From assembly GCF_003574735.1 (NCBI RefSeq), contig NZ_QORW01000007.1, positions 124,001 through 188,000 on the forward strand: 64,000 bases of DNA, read 5' to 3'. How positions within the stretch are numbered: the first letter of the stretch is position 1; each line of letters begins with the position of its first letter. The translations under genes were made by a program, and so were the position numbers. The stretch comes from Dongia deserti (lineage in GTDB: Bacteria; Pseudomonadota; Alphaproteobacteria; Dongiales; Dongiaceae). Positions 24,097 through 32,438 of the stretch are shown piece after piece. The notes beneath the pieces are model-generated. The model was not told the DNA's origin. It was given only the letters and a program-made list of their open reading frames with translations, and ran no database searches.

Positions 24097-27000
24097 ATGG
24101 CGACCGGCGCACTCTCGACCCCACTGCGTCGCACGCCGGCACAGGGTGCCACGAACCCCGTGGATCAACCGCGCGTGATATCAGCGGAGGATGCAGCCAG
24201 GATCAGCGCGCTCCTGCAAACCGCAAGTCGCGCCCATCATGCACGTAACGTCGACCGCCTGAAGGCGATACTCGAGGAAATACTCGAGATCGACCCCAAC
24301 CACGCGCAAGCAACCTACAATTTGGGAATTCTGCACCGGGACCGGGACGAGATCTTTCAGGCCGAGGTCTACCTTCGCCGCGCGATCAGACTGGACCCAA
24401 AGTTGATCGATGCCTATCAGGCCCTGGCGGATCTCCTGTTCAGCGTCAAGCATTCGCTCCCGGCCGCCCAGCTCTATGAGGAGGCGCTCGAACGGGCGCC
24501 CAACCGGCTGCCGCTTCTGCAGAACCTCGCAAAGACGCGCATGATCCTCAAGGACGCGCCGGAAGCCGAGCGTTGGGCACGGCGCATTCTGTCGATCGAC
24601 GACAAATCCGAAGAAGCCTGGGAGATACTCGCCTGGGCGCTGCTGTTCCGGGGAAGCGACCCGCTCGACGCGCTTCATGCGGCAGAGCAGGCCGTTCGCT
24701 TCGCGTCGGGCTTGCCACGTGCCGCTGCCGCGAAGGAGCAGGCATTGCGCAGATGCGGCCGCGTAGCGGAGGCAGATCAAGCCTGGTCTGCGATGTTGGC
24801 CGATGCCGCGGGGAGCTGGGATACAGCACGCGCTCTAATGGAAGGATATTATTGGCTCGATCAGCTCGATCGTTCTCGCGCGGTCTCGACGGCGTTCGTC
24901 GAGGCGAATCCTGACGGTGCCGAGGGGCTGAAGGATCTGGCGTCATTGATGATGGCGGATGGAGATTTCGAGCCGGCGCAGGAGCTGCTGGTCCGCGCAT
25001 CGAAGCTGGCGCCGGACGACCGTGGTATCCGCATGGTGCGGGGCCTGAACGCGTTTCGGCTTGAGGACTACGAGGAGGGGCTCGAGCTCTATGATGCGCG
25101 CTGGTATCGCAGCGTTCACGACAGGCCATGGGATATTCCTGTCCCCGAATGGGATGGGCGCCCGATGGAAGGGCGCCTGATCGTCTATTGCGAGCAGGGC
25201 ATCGGCGACTACGCGATGTTCGCCCTGATGTTCTCGGAGCTGCGGAAACACGCAAGCTCGGTCACGATCGAGGTCAATGCCCGCATGGCCAGCCTGTTCC
25301 GGCGCAGCTTCCCCGACATGCCGGTGATCGATCGCAGCGCGCTGCCGGCGAACTGGGACCCGGCCCAGTACCAAGCCAAGGTCGCGATGGGCGATTTGTT
25401 CCGGCAGCTGGGCGCCGATATGGAAAACCTGCCCAATCGACGCGGTTTTCTCATTCCAGAACCGGCGCTGGCGCAGAAATTGCGGCATAGCTACCAAGCG
25501 ATGTTTCCCGGCAAGCGGCTGATCGGGATTTCGTGGCGCAGCGGCAATCGTGACAGCGCGACCGTACGCTCAATCGACCTCAATCTGTGGCGGCCGATCC
25601 TGGAAACGCCAGATTGCGCCTTCATCTCGCTGCAGTACGGCAACGTCGGCCGGGACCTCGAAGCTCTCAGGGCAGAGACCGGCCACGAGGTCTATTGGGA
25701 TCGGGAAGTCGACCCGATGCAGTTCCTGGATCCATTCACCGCGCAGATCGCGGCGATGGACCTGGTGATATCGGTCGACAACAGCACCGTCCATTTCGCT
25801 GGCGCCATTGGCAAGCCGTGCTGGGTGTTGCTGCCGCTCAACTCCGACTGGCGTTGGCTGGTCGGTCGTACCAAATCTCTCTGGTACGAAAGCCTGGATC
25901 TCATCCGGCAACAGCGTTCTGAAGGTTGGGAGCAGGTGATTGCCACTGTTGCTGAGCGCCTGCGTGCCATCGGCACCGACCCGCTGGTCGACGCCCAGGC
26001 CGAACTGTGCCTGCGATGTGGCGAGGAATTGTTGCGTCGCGAAGCGATGGAGCCGGCAGAAGAGTACTTCCGCTGGCTGCTGGAAACCGGCCGTCACAAG
26101 GCGGCAGCCTTTCATGGCATAGGCAAGGCTGCGCAAAGCGCACGACATTACCAGGATGCCGCGGCGATCCTTGGTCGCGCGGCAGAGCTGGCGCCGGAGC
26201 ACATCGACTACAAGGCAGACTGGGCACTTGCCTTGTTTCAGGCGGGGTATCGCGATTCCGGTGAGCGCTTGGCGCGCGAGTTGACGCGCCAGAGCAATGA
26301 TCCGACGGCGCTGACCGCGATGGGAGAGATTCTTGCTGCCAAGGGCCTGCCGGATCAGGCAACTGACTACTTCGCACGCATCCTGCGCTCGGATCCTACC
26401 CACACGGTGGCGCGGGCGATTCTCGCTGGACTACAGCGGGCGCAGGGTGAGGATGATCTGGCGCACGCTAATTTCGCACGCCTGGTGCAACAAGCCCCCG
26501 ACCTGCCGGGCCCGCGCACCGCACTTTCGGAACTCGACCTGCGGTGCGGCCGCGATGAGGCGGCTTGGTCGAACTTCGCTTGGCGCTTCGGCGCCGCGCC
26601 CGAAGAGCTGCCGCGCCATTTGGCTATGATCGCTCCGCACGACCGGCCAAAATCGTTACTTGCCGGCAAGATCCGGCGCCGACGCCTGTTTCTGCGCGCC
26701 GAGCGTAATGCGATGGAGCAATTGCTGTTTGCACCCTGGCTCTCGGACGCGCTCGAGGATTCGCGCAGTGTGCGAGCGGAGTGCGACACTGCCGTCCTGC
26801 CGCTATTGGGTGCGGCCTTCCCAGACATCCGCTTCGCGGGCGCAGGGACTCTGACTCCTGCCACCCTGATCGAGGATCGGACCCAGGTCTCCGCCAGCCT
26901 CGCGGATCTTGTCGCTTCCTATCCCAAGAGTTTGGCCGGTGGCTGGTTGGCGCTCGATGGGGGCAAAGGGCGCTCCACTTTGCTGGCAGGCGGGACCGAG

Positions 27001-27447
27001 AACCGGACTGTCGCCCTGGCATGGCAACCGACGGACTCCCTCGTGAGCGACCTTGAAGCTTTTGCACCGCTCTTTGATGTCCCCGGTGTATCGTGGTTGG
27101 CACTGCCGGTGGGCGCCATCAGGCCGCCGCTCGCTCAGTTCTTGTCGACGCCTGGTTGCCCTCTGAGTTTTGAATCGACCTGGGTTCAGAACGGGCTAGA
27201 ATCGATTGCAGAATTGATTGCCGCTGTTGATCTCGTTGTTTCAAACGAAGACGTGGCGGCAACTTTGGCAGGCGCCCTTGGCAAGCCGGTATGGAAGATC
27301 GCCGGCCCCGATGCCCATTGGTCCTGGAGTGCCGAGAGCACGACCAGCAAGTGGCATCCGACCGCGCGCGTCCTACGCGCAACACAAGGGGCCGAGCAGG
27401 TGATCGCTAGCCTGCGCACCGACCTTGAGCAATTCACCGGCGAATGA
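24097..27447 (+). CDS. Large TPR-glycosyltransferase protein, FlmG-like, with duplicated transferase domain
   Basis: 1116 residues. About 25-300: tandem TPR helices (HAQATYNLGILHRDRDEIFQ, AEVYLRRAIRLDPKLIDAYQ). About 355-650: a GT-B domain related to family 9/41 (GRLIVYCEQGIGDYAMFALM; LIGISWRSGN; DLVISVDNSTVHFAGAIGKP). About 650-850: more TPRs. About 858-1110: a second, diverged copy of the transferase domain (RRLFLRAERNAMEQ; DLVVSNEDVAATLAGALGKP) in which the donor-site residues S-T-H are lost. Caulobacter FlmG uses an N-terminal TPR region to hold flagellin and a C-terminal transferase to glycosylate it. Here the gene lies between two flagellin genes, so flagellin glycosylation is a reasonable inference. 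Preceded by GTGAGATG; the next TPR gene starts 19 bp after its stop. Confidence 0.82.
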   Translation: MATGALSTPLRRTPAQGATNPVDQPRVISAEDAARISALLQTASRAHHARNVDRLKAILEEILEIDPNHAQATYNLGILHRDRDEIFQAEVYLRRAIRLDPKLIDAYQALADLLFSVKHSLPAAQLYEEALERAPNRLPLLQNLAKTRMILKDAPEAERWARRILSIDDKSEEAWEILAWALLFRGSDPLDALHAAEQAVRFASGLPRAAAAKEQALRRCGRVAEADQAWSAMLADAAGSWDTARALMEGYYWLDQLDRSRAVSTAFVEANPDGAEGLKDLASLMMADGDFEPAQELLVRASKLAPDDRGIRMVRGLNAFRLEDYEEGLELYDARWYRSVHDRPWDIPVPEWDGRPMEGRLIVYCEQGIGDYAMFALMFSELRKHASSVTIEVNARMASLFRRSFPDMPVIDRSALPANWDPAQYQAKVAMGDLFRQLGADMENLPNRRGFLIPEPALAQKLRHSYQAMFPGKRLIGISWRSGNRDSATVRSIDLNLWRPILETPDCAFISLQYGNVGRDLEALRAETGHEVYWDREVDPMQFLDPFTAQIAAMDLVISVDNSTVHFAGAIGKPCWVLLPLNSDWRWLVGRTKSLWYESLDLIRQQRSEGWEQVIATVAERLRAIGTDPLVDAQAELCLRCGEELLRREAMEPAEEYFRWLLETGRHKAAAFHGIGKAAQSARHYQDAAAILGRAAELAPEHIDYKADWALALFQAGYRDSGERLARELTRQSNDPTALTAMGEILAAKGLPDQATDYFARILRSDPTHTVARAILAGLQRAQGEDDLAHANFARLVQQAPDLPGPRTALSELDLRCGRDEAAWSNFAWRFGAAPEELPRHLAMIAPHDRPKSLLAGKIRRRRLFLRAERNAMEQLLFAPWLSDALEDSRSVRAECDTAVLPLLGAAFPDIRFAGAGTLTPATLIEDRTQVSASLADLVASYPKSLAGGWLALDGGKGRSTLLAGGTENRTVALAWQPTDSLVSDLEAFAPLFDVPGVSWLALPVGAIRPPLAQFLSTPGCPLSFESTWVQNGLESIAELIAAVDLVVSNEDVAATLAGALGKPVWKIAGPDAHWSWSAESTTSKWHPTARVLRATQGAEQVIASLRTDLEQFTGE

Positions 27448-27466
27448 CCGGGGCAGGAGACTTCGA

Positions 27467-28513
27467 ATGAACCGTAAGCAGCGCCGCGCAGCCGAGAAGA
27501 TGGCCAAGACAAAGCCCAAGAGCGGCACCCCCTTTTCAGCTGCAGACAACGTCGTCAGCAAGGCGATCGCCGCTGCGCAGGCCGGCGCATTGGCCGAGGC
27601 TGAGGTAGCCGTCAATGAAGTATTGACGCGCTTTCCCGATCACACCGAGGCGCTGCACCAGAAAGGCATGCTGCTGGCGCGTACGAACCGCATTGAAGAG
27701 GGCATCCTGCTGCTGCAGCGTGCGACTGCCCAGAAGCCGCGCGAAGCGCTCTATTGGAACAACCTGGCAGCGGCGTACCTGATGATCGAACGATCACAAG
27801 AGGCGCTCGAGGCCGCGCGCAAGGCCGTCGAACTCGATCCCAAGTATGCGATGGGCTGGCAAAATCTCGCGATGGCCGCGACCGACCTCAGTCAGCACCC
27901 GCTAGCGGCCGAGGCGCTGGAGAGGGCATCGGTGCTGATGCCAAACAACGCTGACATCTGTACCCAGCTGGGCATTGCACACCTGGAACTGGGTGACGGC
28001 GCCCGCGCCGAAACGGCATTCACCAAAGCGATCACGCTCACTCCCGGGAACGCCGAGTGTCTCAGCAATCTGGGTGGCCTGCTGGTCAAGCAGGGAAGGA
28101 CCAGCGAGGCGCTGCCGCACCTGACCAAGGCTGTCGAGATCGATCCCGATCGCTTCACCGCCGCGTTGCATTACGGTGTGGCTCTGTCACTCGCCGGAGA
28201 TCTGGCGAAAGGACTGCGCTGGCTGCGCCGTGCCACCTCGATCCAGCCGCGCTCGGATTCGGCGTGGGGTGCCTTGGCGGATGCCGCGATCATGGCTGGC
28301 GAAAAGGTCGAGGCACTCGACGCTGCGCGGCGCGCCGCGGAGTTCGCTCCGGCTGAGCCCGGCCACCAGGCGCGTTTGAAGAAGCTGGAGCAGTCCGAGA
28401 CTGGCGCTGGATTGGTCGAACTGGATTTCGGCGGCCTACTGCATGCACCTGAAGCCAAGCCGGCCGAGCATGCGGACGTGTCGCACTCCCTGGACAAGAT
28501 CTTCATCGGCTGA
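27467..28513 (+). CDS. TPR-repeat protein (possible flagellin modification partner)
   Basis: 348 residues from the ATG at 27467, preceded by GGCAGGAGA; an upstream in-frame TTG (27425) is rejected because it overlaps the previous gene without a ribosome-binding site. After a basic N-terminus (NRKQRRAAEKMAK) it is almost wholly TPR helices (about 40-310): HTEALHQKGMLLARTNRIEE, AMGWQNLAMAATDLSQHPLA, NAECLSNLGGLLVKQGRTSE. No catalytic domain or signal peptide. It follows the FlmG-like gene and precedes flagellin 2 (convergent). A scaffold binding flagellin or the transferase is plausible but unproven. Confidence 0.78.
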   Translation: MNRKQRRAAEKMAKTKPKSGTPFSAADNVVSKAIAAAQAGALAEAEVAVNEVLTRFPDHTEALHQKGMLLARTNRIEEGILLLQRATAQKPREALYWNNLAAAYLMIERSQEALEAARKAVELDPKYAMGWQNLAMAATDLSQHPLAAEALERASVLMPNNADICTQLGIAHLELGDGARAETAFTKAITLTPGNAECLSNLGGLLVKQGRTSEALPHLTKAVEIDPDRFTAALHYGVALSLAGDLAKGLRWLRRATSIQPRSDSAWGALADAAIMAGEKVEALDAARRAAEFAPAEPGHQARLKKLEQSETGAGLVELDFGGLLHAPEAKPAEHADVSHSLDKIFIG

Positions 28514-28531
28514 CGCCACCACGAATCAAAA

Positions 28532-28565
28532 CCGCCCGAAGCTTCGCGGCTCCGGGCGGTTTTTC
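28532..28565. terminator. Bidirectional terminator between TPR gene and flagellin 2
   Basis: CCGCCCG and CGGGCGG arms, extended inward by AGC/GCT with one mismatch, flanked by an A-run on the left and TTTTT on the right. It lies 18 bp after the rightward stop and 17 bp from the leftward flagellin stop, and can serve both. Confidence 0.8.
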
Positions 28566-28582
28566 GTTCGCGGCGAGGGTGC

Positions 28583-30826
28583 CTAGAACAACCGCAGGAT
28601 CGCCTGCTGCGCTTGGTTGGCTAGGCTAAGGCTGATCGTGCCCAATTGCTGGCGCGTCTGCAGTTGCAGCAGGTTGGCGCCTTCCTCGTTCTGGTCGGCC
28701 TGCACCAGCTTATTGGCGCCTTCCGCCAGGACGTTGATGAACTCGTTCGTATAGTTCAATCGTGTCGTAATGATATCGAGATTGTTGCTCAGCGACGAGG
28801 CCGCCGCGCGCAGGCGGAGCTTGGCCGCCTCGACCGACTTCGCCGCGAAGTCGATATCGGCTCGGTCACGCCACTGGTTCTGCGCGAAGTCGACTGCCAG
28901 GCCCTGACCGTCGGTCTGCACGTTCTGGCTCACGACCGTCACCTGGCTAGTGTTGGTCTCGTTCAGCTGAACGGTCAGGTTGTTGCTGTCGTTGCCGTCG
29001 GTGACCTGGACCGTGTTGAGGGTTGAGGTCTGGCCGGTATTGGCGGCGCGGACGTCGAACAAGGCCTGATCGGGCGCCGTAAAGTCGCCGATCGCGTTGT
29101 ATTTGAGCGTGCTCTCGGCGTTGGCGACCAAGTTGCCGCTGGTCAGGGTCAGCTGCAGCGTGGCGCCGTTGTTGACGCCGCCCTTGACCGTGAAGTTCAG
29201 CACCTGGCTGCCGAGTGTGCCGGTCACCGTCGCAGTGCCGCCATAGCCGTCACTCAACGTGAAGGTCGATGCCGATCCGGTGGTGGAGACATTGAAGGTC
29301 AGCGTGTGAGCGAGGTTGTGGGCGAGACCCGAAAGACCTGTCAATGCCACACCGCTGCCTGGTAGAGCTGCTCCGAGCGCCTGCTCCGTCGCATTGGCTT
29401 CGGAGACAGTCGAGGCCGCCGCCCGGACAATGCCCTGGAAGCCCGCCGTCTGCAGATTGAGGGTCACGTTCTGACCGGCGTCCGCGGCCGCCGAGAAGGT
29501 GTAGCTGCCGCTCGCGCTCACTGTCGTGGTAACGCCGCCGTTCGGGCCGGCCAACGTCGCCGTGTAGCTCGCGAAGGTGCCGGTGACGAAGTTGAAATCA
29601 GCCGCAGTCGCGGACGCGGTCAGCGAGTAGGTGAAGTCGTTGGCGATGCCGGTCGAGGTCAGGCCGGTGGGAATGGTCGGTGTGCCGACGATCGCGCTGG
29701 CGGCCCGTCCATACGAGGTGCCGACGGTTGCGGTGTAGGCGGAGGCCTGCAGGATGGTGCGCTCGTCGATCGTCATGCGCGGCGTGCCGGAATCAAACGC
29801 CCAGGCGTTCTCGCCGTTCGCCAGCTTCTGCTGGCCCGACTGGTTCAGCGCACTGCGCTCGATCCGCTGGCCGACGCCGTTCAGGTTAGTCGTGGCGACC
29901 GAGATGTTGACGTTCTTCTCGATCACGGACGTGCCGACGCCGGCAGTATCCGGAACGTCGTCGATCGTGTCGAAGTCGATGTTGAAGTTGATGTGCGTTC
30001 CGCTGGCGAACTGGTGATCGAAGTTGAGCAGGCGACCGGTGGCCTTTGCATCCGCCCATTGCTTGAGCGTGAAGGTCTTGGTGACGGACACGCCGCCTTC
30101 GGTGACGGTGAAGACCTTGTCCTTGCCCTTGCCGCCCGAATACTTGATGACGACCGGGTCGAAATTGCCCAGGGTCTTGCTGGCAAAGCCGCCGATGGTC
30201 AGGTTCTGGATGCCGCGATCGCGCTCGGCATTGGCGATGTCGCTGGCATCGGCGCTGATGGCGCCGTCGCCGGTGATGTCGACGACGTAGTTGTCCGCAG
30301 ACACCACATTGGTGACGCGCGTGTTGCTGACGCCGGTGATGGCGTTGGTCGCGCTCTTTGAAGACGAGGTCGCGTCGAGCCTGAGGCCGCTGCCGAGTAG
30401 GAGGTTCTTGCCCTGATAGGCCGCGTCGCCCGCCAGCTTATCGATCTGCCGCAGCAGGTTGTTGAACTGCTCCGACAGCGACTTGCGCAGACTGACCGAG
30501 GCCTGATCCTTGCCGAGGCTGCCGTAGGCCGAGGTGATAAGGCCCTGTGCCTGGTCGAGCATCTGTTCGATCGCCGTCACGCCCGTGTCCGCGGCTTTGA
30601 TCGTGCTGATGCTCTGGCCGATCGAGTCCTTGAGCTGCGAAAGATCGTCCGCGCGGCGGTTGAGGCCCTTGGCGGCAAAGAAGGCAACGGCGCCATCGAT
30701 GGCGGAGTTGATCTTGTTGCCGGTCGCGAGCCGCTGCTGCGTGCGGTCGATCTTCTCGGATGTGACCTGCAGCAACAGCAGGTTGTTGCGGATGCCCGCA
30801 GTCAATTGAATGTCGTTTGTCGGCAT
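28583..30826 (-). CDS. fliC: Flagellin 2 (747-residue, enlarged)
   Basis: Paralogue of flagellin 1. The conserved ends are nearly the same (LRLATGNKINS..-type region RLATGNKINSAIDGAVAFFA; C-terminal QLGTISLSLANQAQQAILRL), while the middle 160-590 differs more. Shared outer stretches such as VQLNETNTS, VVSQNVQTDGQGL and GVGTSVIEKNVN remain recognisable. A sigma-54 promoter of near-consensus sequence lies about 85 bp upstream (30911-30927). It points towards the FlmG-like and TPR genes, which lie between the two flagellins. Separate promoters would allow different amounts of the two subunits along the filament. Confidence 0.96.
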   Translation of the reverse strand: MPTNDIQLTAGIRNNLLLLQVTSEKIDRTQQRLATGNKINSAIDGAVAFFAAKGLNRRADDLSQLKDSIGQSISTIKAADTGVTAIEQMLDQAQGLITSAYGSLGKDQASVSLRKSLSEQFNNLLRQIDKLAGDAAYQGKNLLLGSGLRLDATSSSKSATNAITGVSNTRVTNVVSADNYVVDITGDGAISADASDIANAERDRGIQNLTIGGFASKTLGNFDPVVIKYSGGKGKDKVFTVTEGGVSVTKTFTLKQWADAKATGRLLNFDHQFASGTHINFNIDFDTIDDVPDTAGVGTSVIEKNVNISVATTNLNGVGQRIERSALNQSGQQKLANGENAWAFDSGTPRMTIDERTILQASAYTATVGTSYGRAASAIVGTPTIPTGLTSTGIANDFTYSLTASATAADFNFVTGTFASYTATLAGPNGGVTTTVSASGSYTFSAAADAGQNVTLNLQTAGFQGIVRAAASTVSEANATEQALGAALPGSGVALTGLSGLAHNLAHTLTFNVSTTGSASTFTLSDGYGGTATVTGTLGSQVLNFTVKGGVNNGATLQLTLTSGNLVANAESTLKYNAIGDFTAPDQALFDVRAANTGQTSTLNTVQVTDGNDSNNLTVQLNETNTSQVTVVSQNVQTDGQGLAVDFAQNQWRDRADIDFAAKSVEAAKLRLRAAASSLSNNLDIITTRLNYTNEFINVLAEGANKLVQADQNEEGANLLQLQTRQQLGTISLSLANQAQQAILRLF

Positions 30827-30910
30827 CAGGGTTCTCCTTCATCTCGTGCCAACTTCGGTCGCACTTTGGCGCCCGAATCCGGTCCGCACAGGCGGTGTCG
30901 AAGCCCATGA

Positions 30911-30927
30911 AGCAACCCGCGTGCCAA
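30911..30927 (-). promoter_or_regulatory. Sigma-54 promoter of flagellin 2
   Basis: On the minus strand TTGGCACGCGGGTTGCT, an essentially perfect match to TTGGCACG-N4-TTGCW with GG-N10-GC spacing, about 85 bp upstream of the start. Confidence 0.85.
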
Positions 30928-31067
30928 GCTCTAAGTGGCGGAAAATACAGAGGAAAAGTTGGTTAATGGCGGTTTGAGGCAAGTATCGACCGGCAAGGAA
31001 AGGCCGGAAAGGCAGGAAAATTCGTTCCATTGCCCGGCGCGGAGTAACGGACCTGGCTCCGGGGGTA

Positions 31068-31082
31068 TTAAGGCTTTGTTAA
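31068..31082. promoter_or_regulatory. CtrA-type box upstream of FlaG-like gene
   Basis: TTAAGGCTTTGTTAA, a perfect TTAA-N7-TTAA match about 90 bp before the start at 31173. The next gene to the left is divergent flagellin 2, which has its own sigma-54 promoter. Confidence 0.68.
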
Positions 31083-31172
31083 TGGATCAGGGGAAGAATC
31101 GTCTATACTGCTGTTTCGTGTAGGCGGCCCGAACTCTCGGTCCGGCAGCAAGAGAAAGGAGCAGCGGGCCAA

Positions 31173-31628
31173 ATGTTACGCCCGGTCACGACATCCAGTG
31201 CATCGGCCAGCGCTGCACCGGTCGCGGTGCATGCGAGCGCTGCTGCGAACCTTTCGACGAACCGGTCCGGCGCGACCACCGTCGGCGTGACTCAATCCGC
31301 ACAAAGTCAGACCGGCAACGCGGAGCAGATGTTCCGCTATAATAGCTTCGAATTTGTTTACAGGCAGGATATTGGCCGCATCGTTCTGATCGGCCAGAGC
31401 CCGGAGACGGGCGAACGCGTCATCCAGGTTCCGTCGGAGCAGGCGCTGCGCGCCTATGAACGCACCGCCCGCGTCGAGCGCCAGGCGCGGATCCAGGAAG
31501 GCCAAGCGCCCGCCAAGCCGACCACTCCAACCCCGATTCCGACGCCCGCGCCCGACCTTGCGACCGCGTTGGTGGCAGCGGTCGGCGGTGCGAACAATGG
31601 CAGCGGCGTGATCAGCGTTTCGGCCTAG
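31173..31628 (+). CDS. FlaG-like flagellar protein
   Basis: 151 residues. A disordered Ala/Ser/Thr-rich leader (1-50) is followed by a core at about 53-105, FEFVYRQDIGRIVLIGQSPE then TGERVIQVPSEQAL, which has the FlaG pattern (a D-x-x-T/I-G-R strand, E-T-G-E-x-I-x-Q-(I/V)-P-S-E). The rest is Pro/Thr-rich. FlaG proteins affect filament length or capping. A GAAAGGAG ribosome-binding site precedes the start, with a perfect CtrA box and a downstream intrinsic terminator, so it is a single-gene unit. FlaG assignment is by motif only. Confidence 0.65.
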   Translation: MLRPVTTSSASASAAPVAVHASAAANLSTNRSGATTVGVTQSAQSQTGNAEQMFRYNSFEFVYRQDIGRIVLIGQSPETGERVIQVPSEQALRAYERTARVERQARIQEGQAPAKPTTPTPIPTPAPDLATALVAAVGGANNGSGVISVSA

Positions 31629-31653
31629 CAGCAATGTCCGCGCAATGATGTCG

Positions 31654-31672
31654 GGCCCACACGGGCCTTTTT
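31654..31672 (+). terminator. Intrinsic terminator of FlaG-like gene
   Basis: GGCCC-ACAC-GGGCC followed by TTTTT on the plus strand, 25 bp after the stop. Short stem but strong T-run. Confidence 0.7.
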
Positions 31673-32109
31673 CATGCGCGCTGCTGAACCGCTGCCGGAC
31701 CGATTGCCGGCTGGCGGCGCCCTCGCCGCAGCGCGCCGCGCTGATTATAGCCAGTCACCTGCAGGCGGGGTTCCTCCAATGCTTGCACGACCGCGCGCAT
31801 GACGCGCTCGTTGACGTCACGCATGGCGCGCAGCGCGCGCAGATTGTCCTGCAGCGTGGCGTGGAAACGCTCGGTCGCCTCCATGAGTTCGTTCTTCAAG
31901 ACATCCGTCACGGCGTCGGCCGCGACGTCCGGCTCCTTCAGGGCCAGTACGAAAGCACGATAGGCGTCCGACAGGGTGGACTTGTCTTGCTGAAGCTGCC
32001 GCAGCTCCTGTGGCTTCATGGCGCGCAAGAGCTCAACCTCGCGCTCCATGCAGGCGATCAGCCGCGAGGTGATCGCCAGCAGATCGGCCATGCGGGAGGA
32101 TTTGTTCAT
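31672..32109 (-). CDS. FlgN-like flagellar export chaperone
   Basis: 145 residues, almost all helical: LAITSRLIACMEREVELLRA, MKPQELRQLQQDKSTLSDAY, FHATLQDNLRALRAMRDVNE, with a basic C-terminal tail. The arrangement fits the FlgN family, which escorts FlgK and FlgL to the export gate. It overlaps the flgJ stop by 4 bp and ends the flgI-flgJ operon. Sequence conservation in this family is low, so the call leans on helix pattern and position. Confidence 0.68.
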   Translation of the reverse strand: MNKSSRMADLLAITSRLIACMEREVELLRAMKPQELRQLQQDKSTLSDAYRAFVLALKEPDVAADAVTDVLKNELMEATERFHATLQDNLRALRAMRDVNERVMRAVVQALEEPRLQVTGYNQRGALRRGRRQPAIGPAAVQQRA

Positions 32110-32438
32110 CTTGGAACTTCCTGAAGTTGCAGCAGCTGCTTTTGCACCATGTCGGAAACGCCGATTCCACCGGCCTTTGCGACCTGCTTGCCATACTCCT
32201 GCAGCAGGAAGGACCGGAAGATGCCCTCGGCCTCTCCACCACCGAACAGGGGATCACTGGAGAGGTCAGCAAACATGTCCTCGAAGGCATGCGTGACGAA
32301 GAAGGCCTCGAAATCCTGCGCCGTCTCCATGATCTTGGCCTGATCCCTGGCATCGATGGGCGGCGCTGCATTCTGGCGCAGCATACCGGAGCGGTCGAAC
32401 GCGGTGGCGGGGACGGAGGTGGCGGCCGTAACAGTCAT
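32106..32438 (-). CDS. flgJ: FlgJ-type rod-binding protein, without muramidase domain
   Basis: 110 residues. The conserved rod-binding domain is AQDFEAFFVTHAFEDMFADL, SSDPLFGGGEAEGIFRSFLL, QEYGKQVAKAGGIGVSDMVQ. The peptidoglycan hydrolase domain of enterobacterial FlgJ is absent, as usual in alphaproteobacteria, so another enzyme must open the cell wall for the rod. The ATG at 32438 overlaps the flgI stop (TGATG); an adjacent GTG at 32441 is the alternative. Confidence 0.92.
   Translation of the reverse strand: MTVTAATSVPATAFDRSGMLRQNAAPPIDARDQAKIMETAQDFEAFFVTHAFEDMFADLSSDPLFGGGEAEGIFRSFLLQEYGKQVAKAGGIGVSDMVQKQLLQLQEVPR

Larger units (their letters stand above)
30827..31172. other. Regulatory region between flagellin 2 and FlaG-like gene
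   Basis: 346 bp with no gene. It contains the sigma-54 promoter of flagellin 2 on the minus strand, CCGGCAAGG and AGGCCGG half-elements (30990-31012) that may be FlbD sites, and a perfect CtrA box at 31068-31082 serving the rightward gene. Confidence 0.5.
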
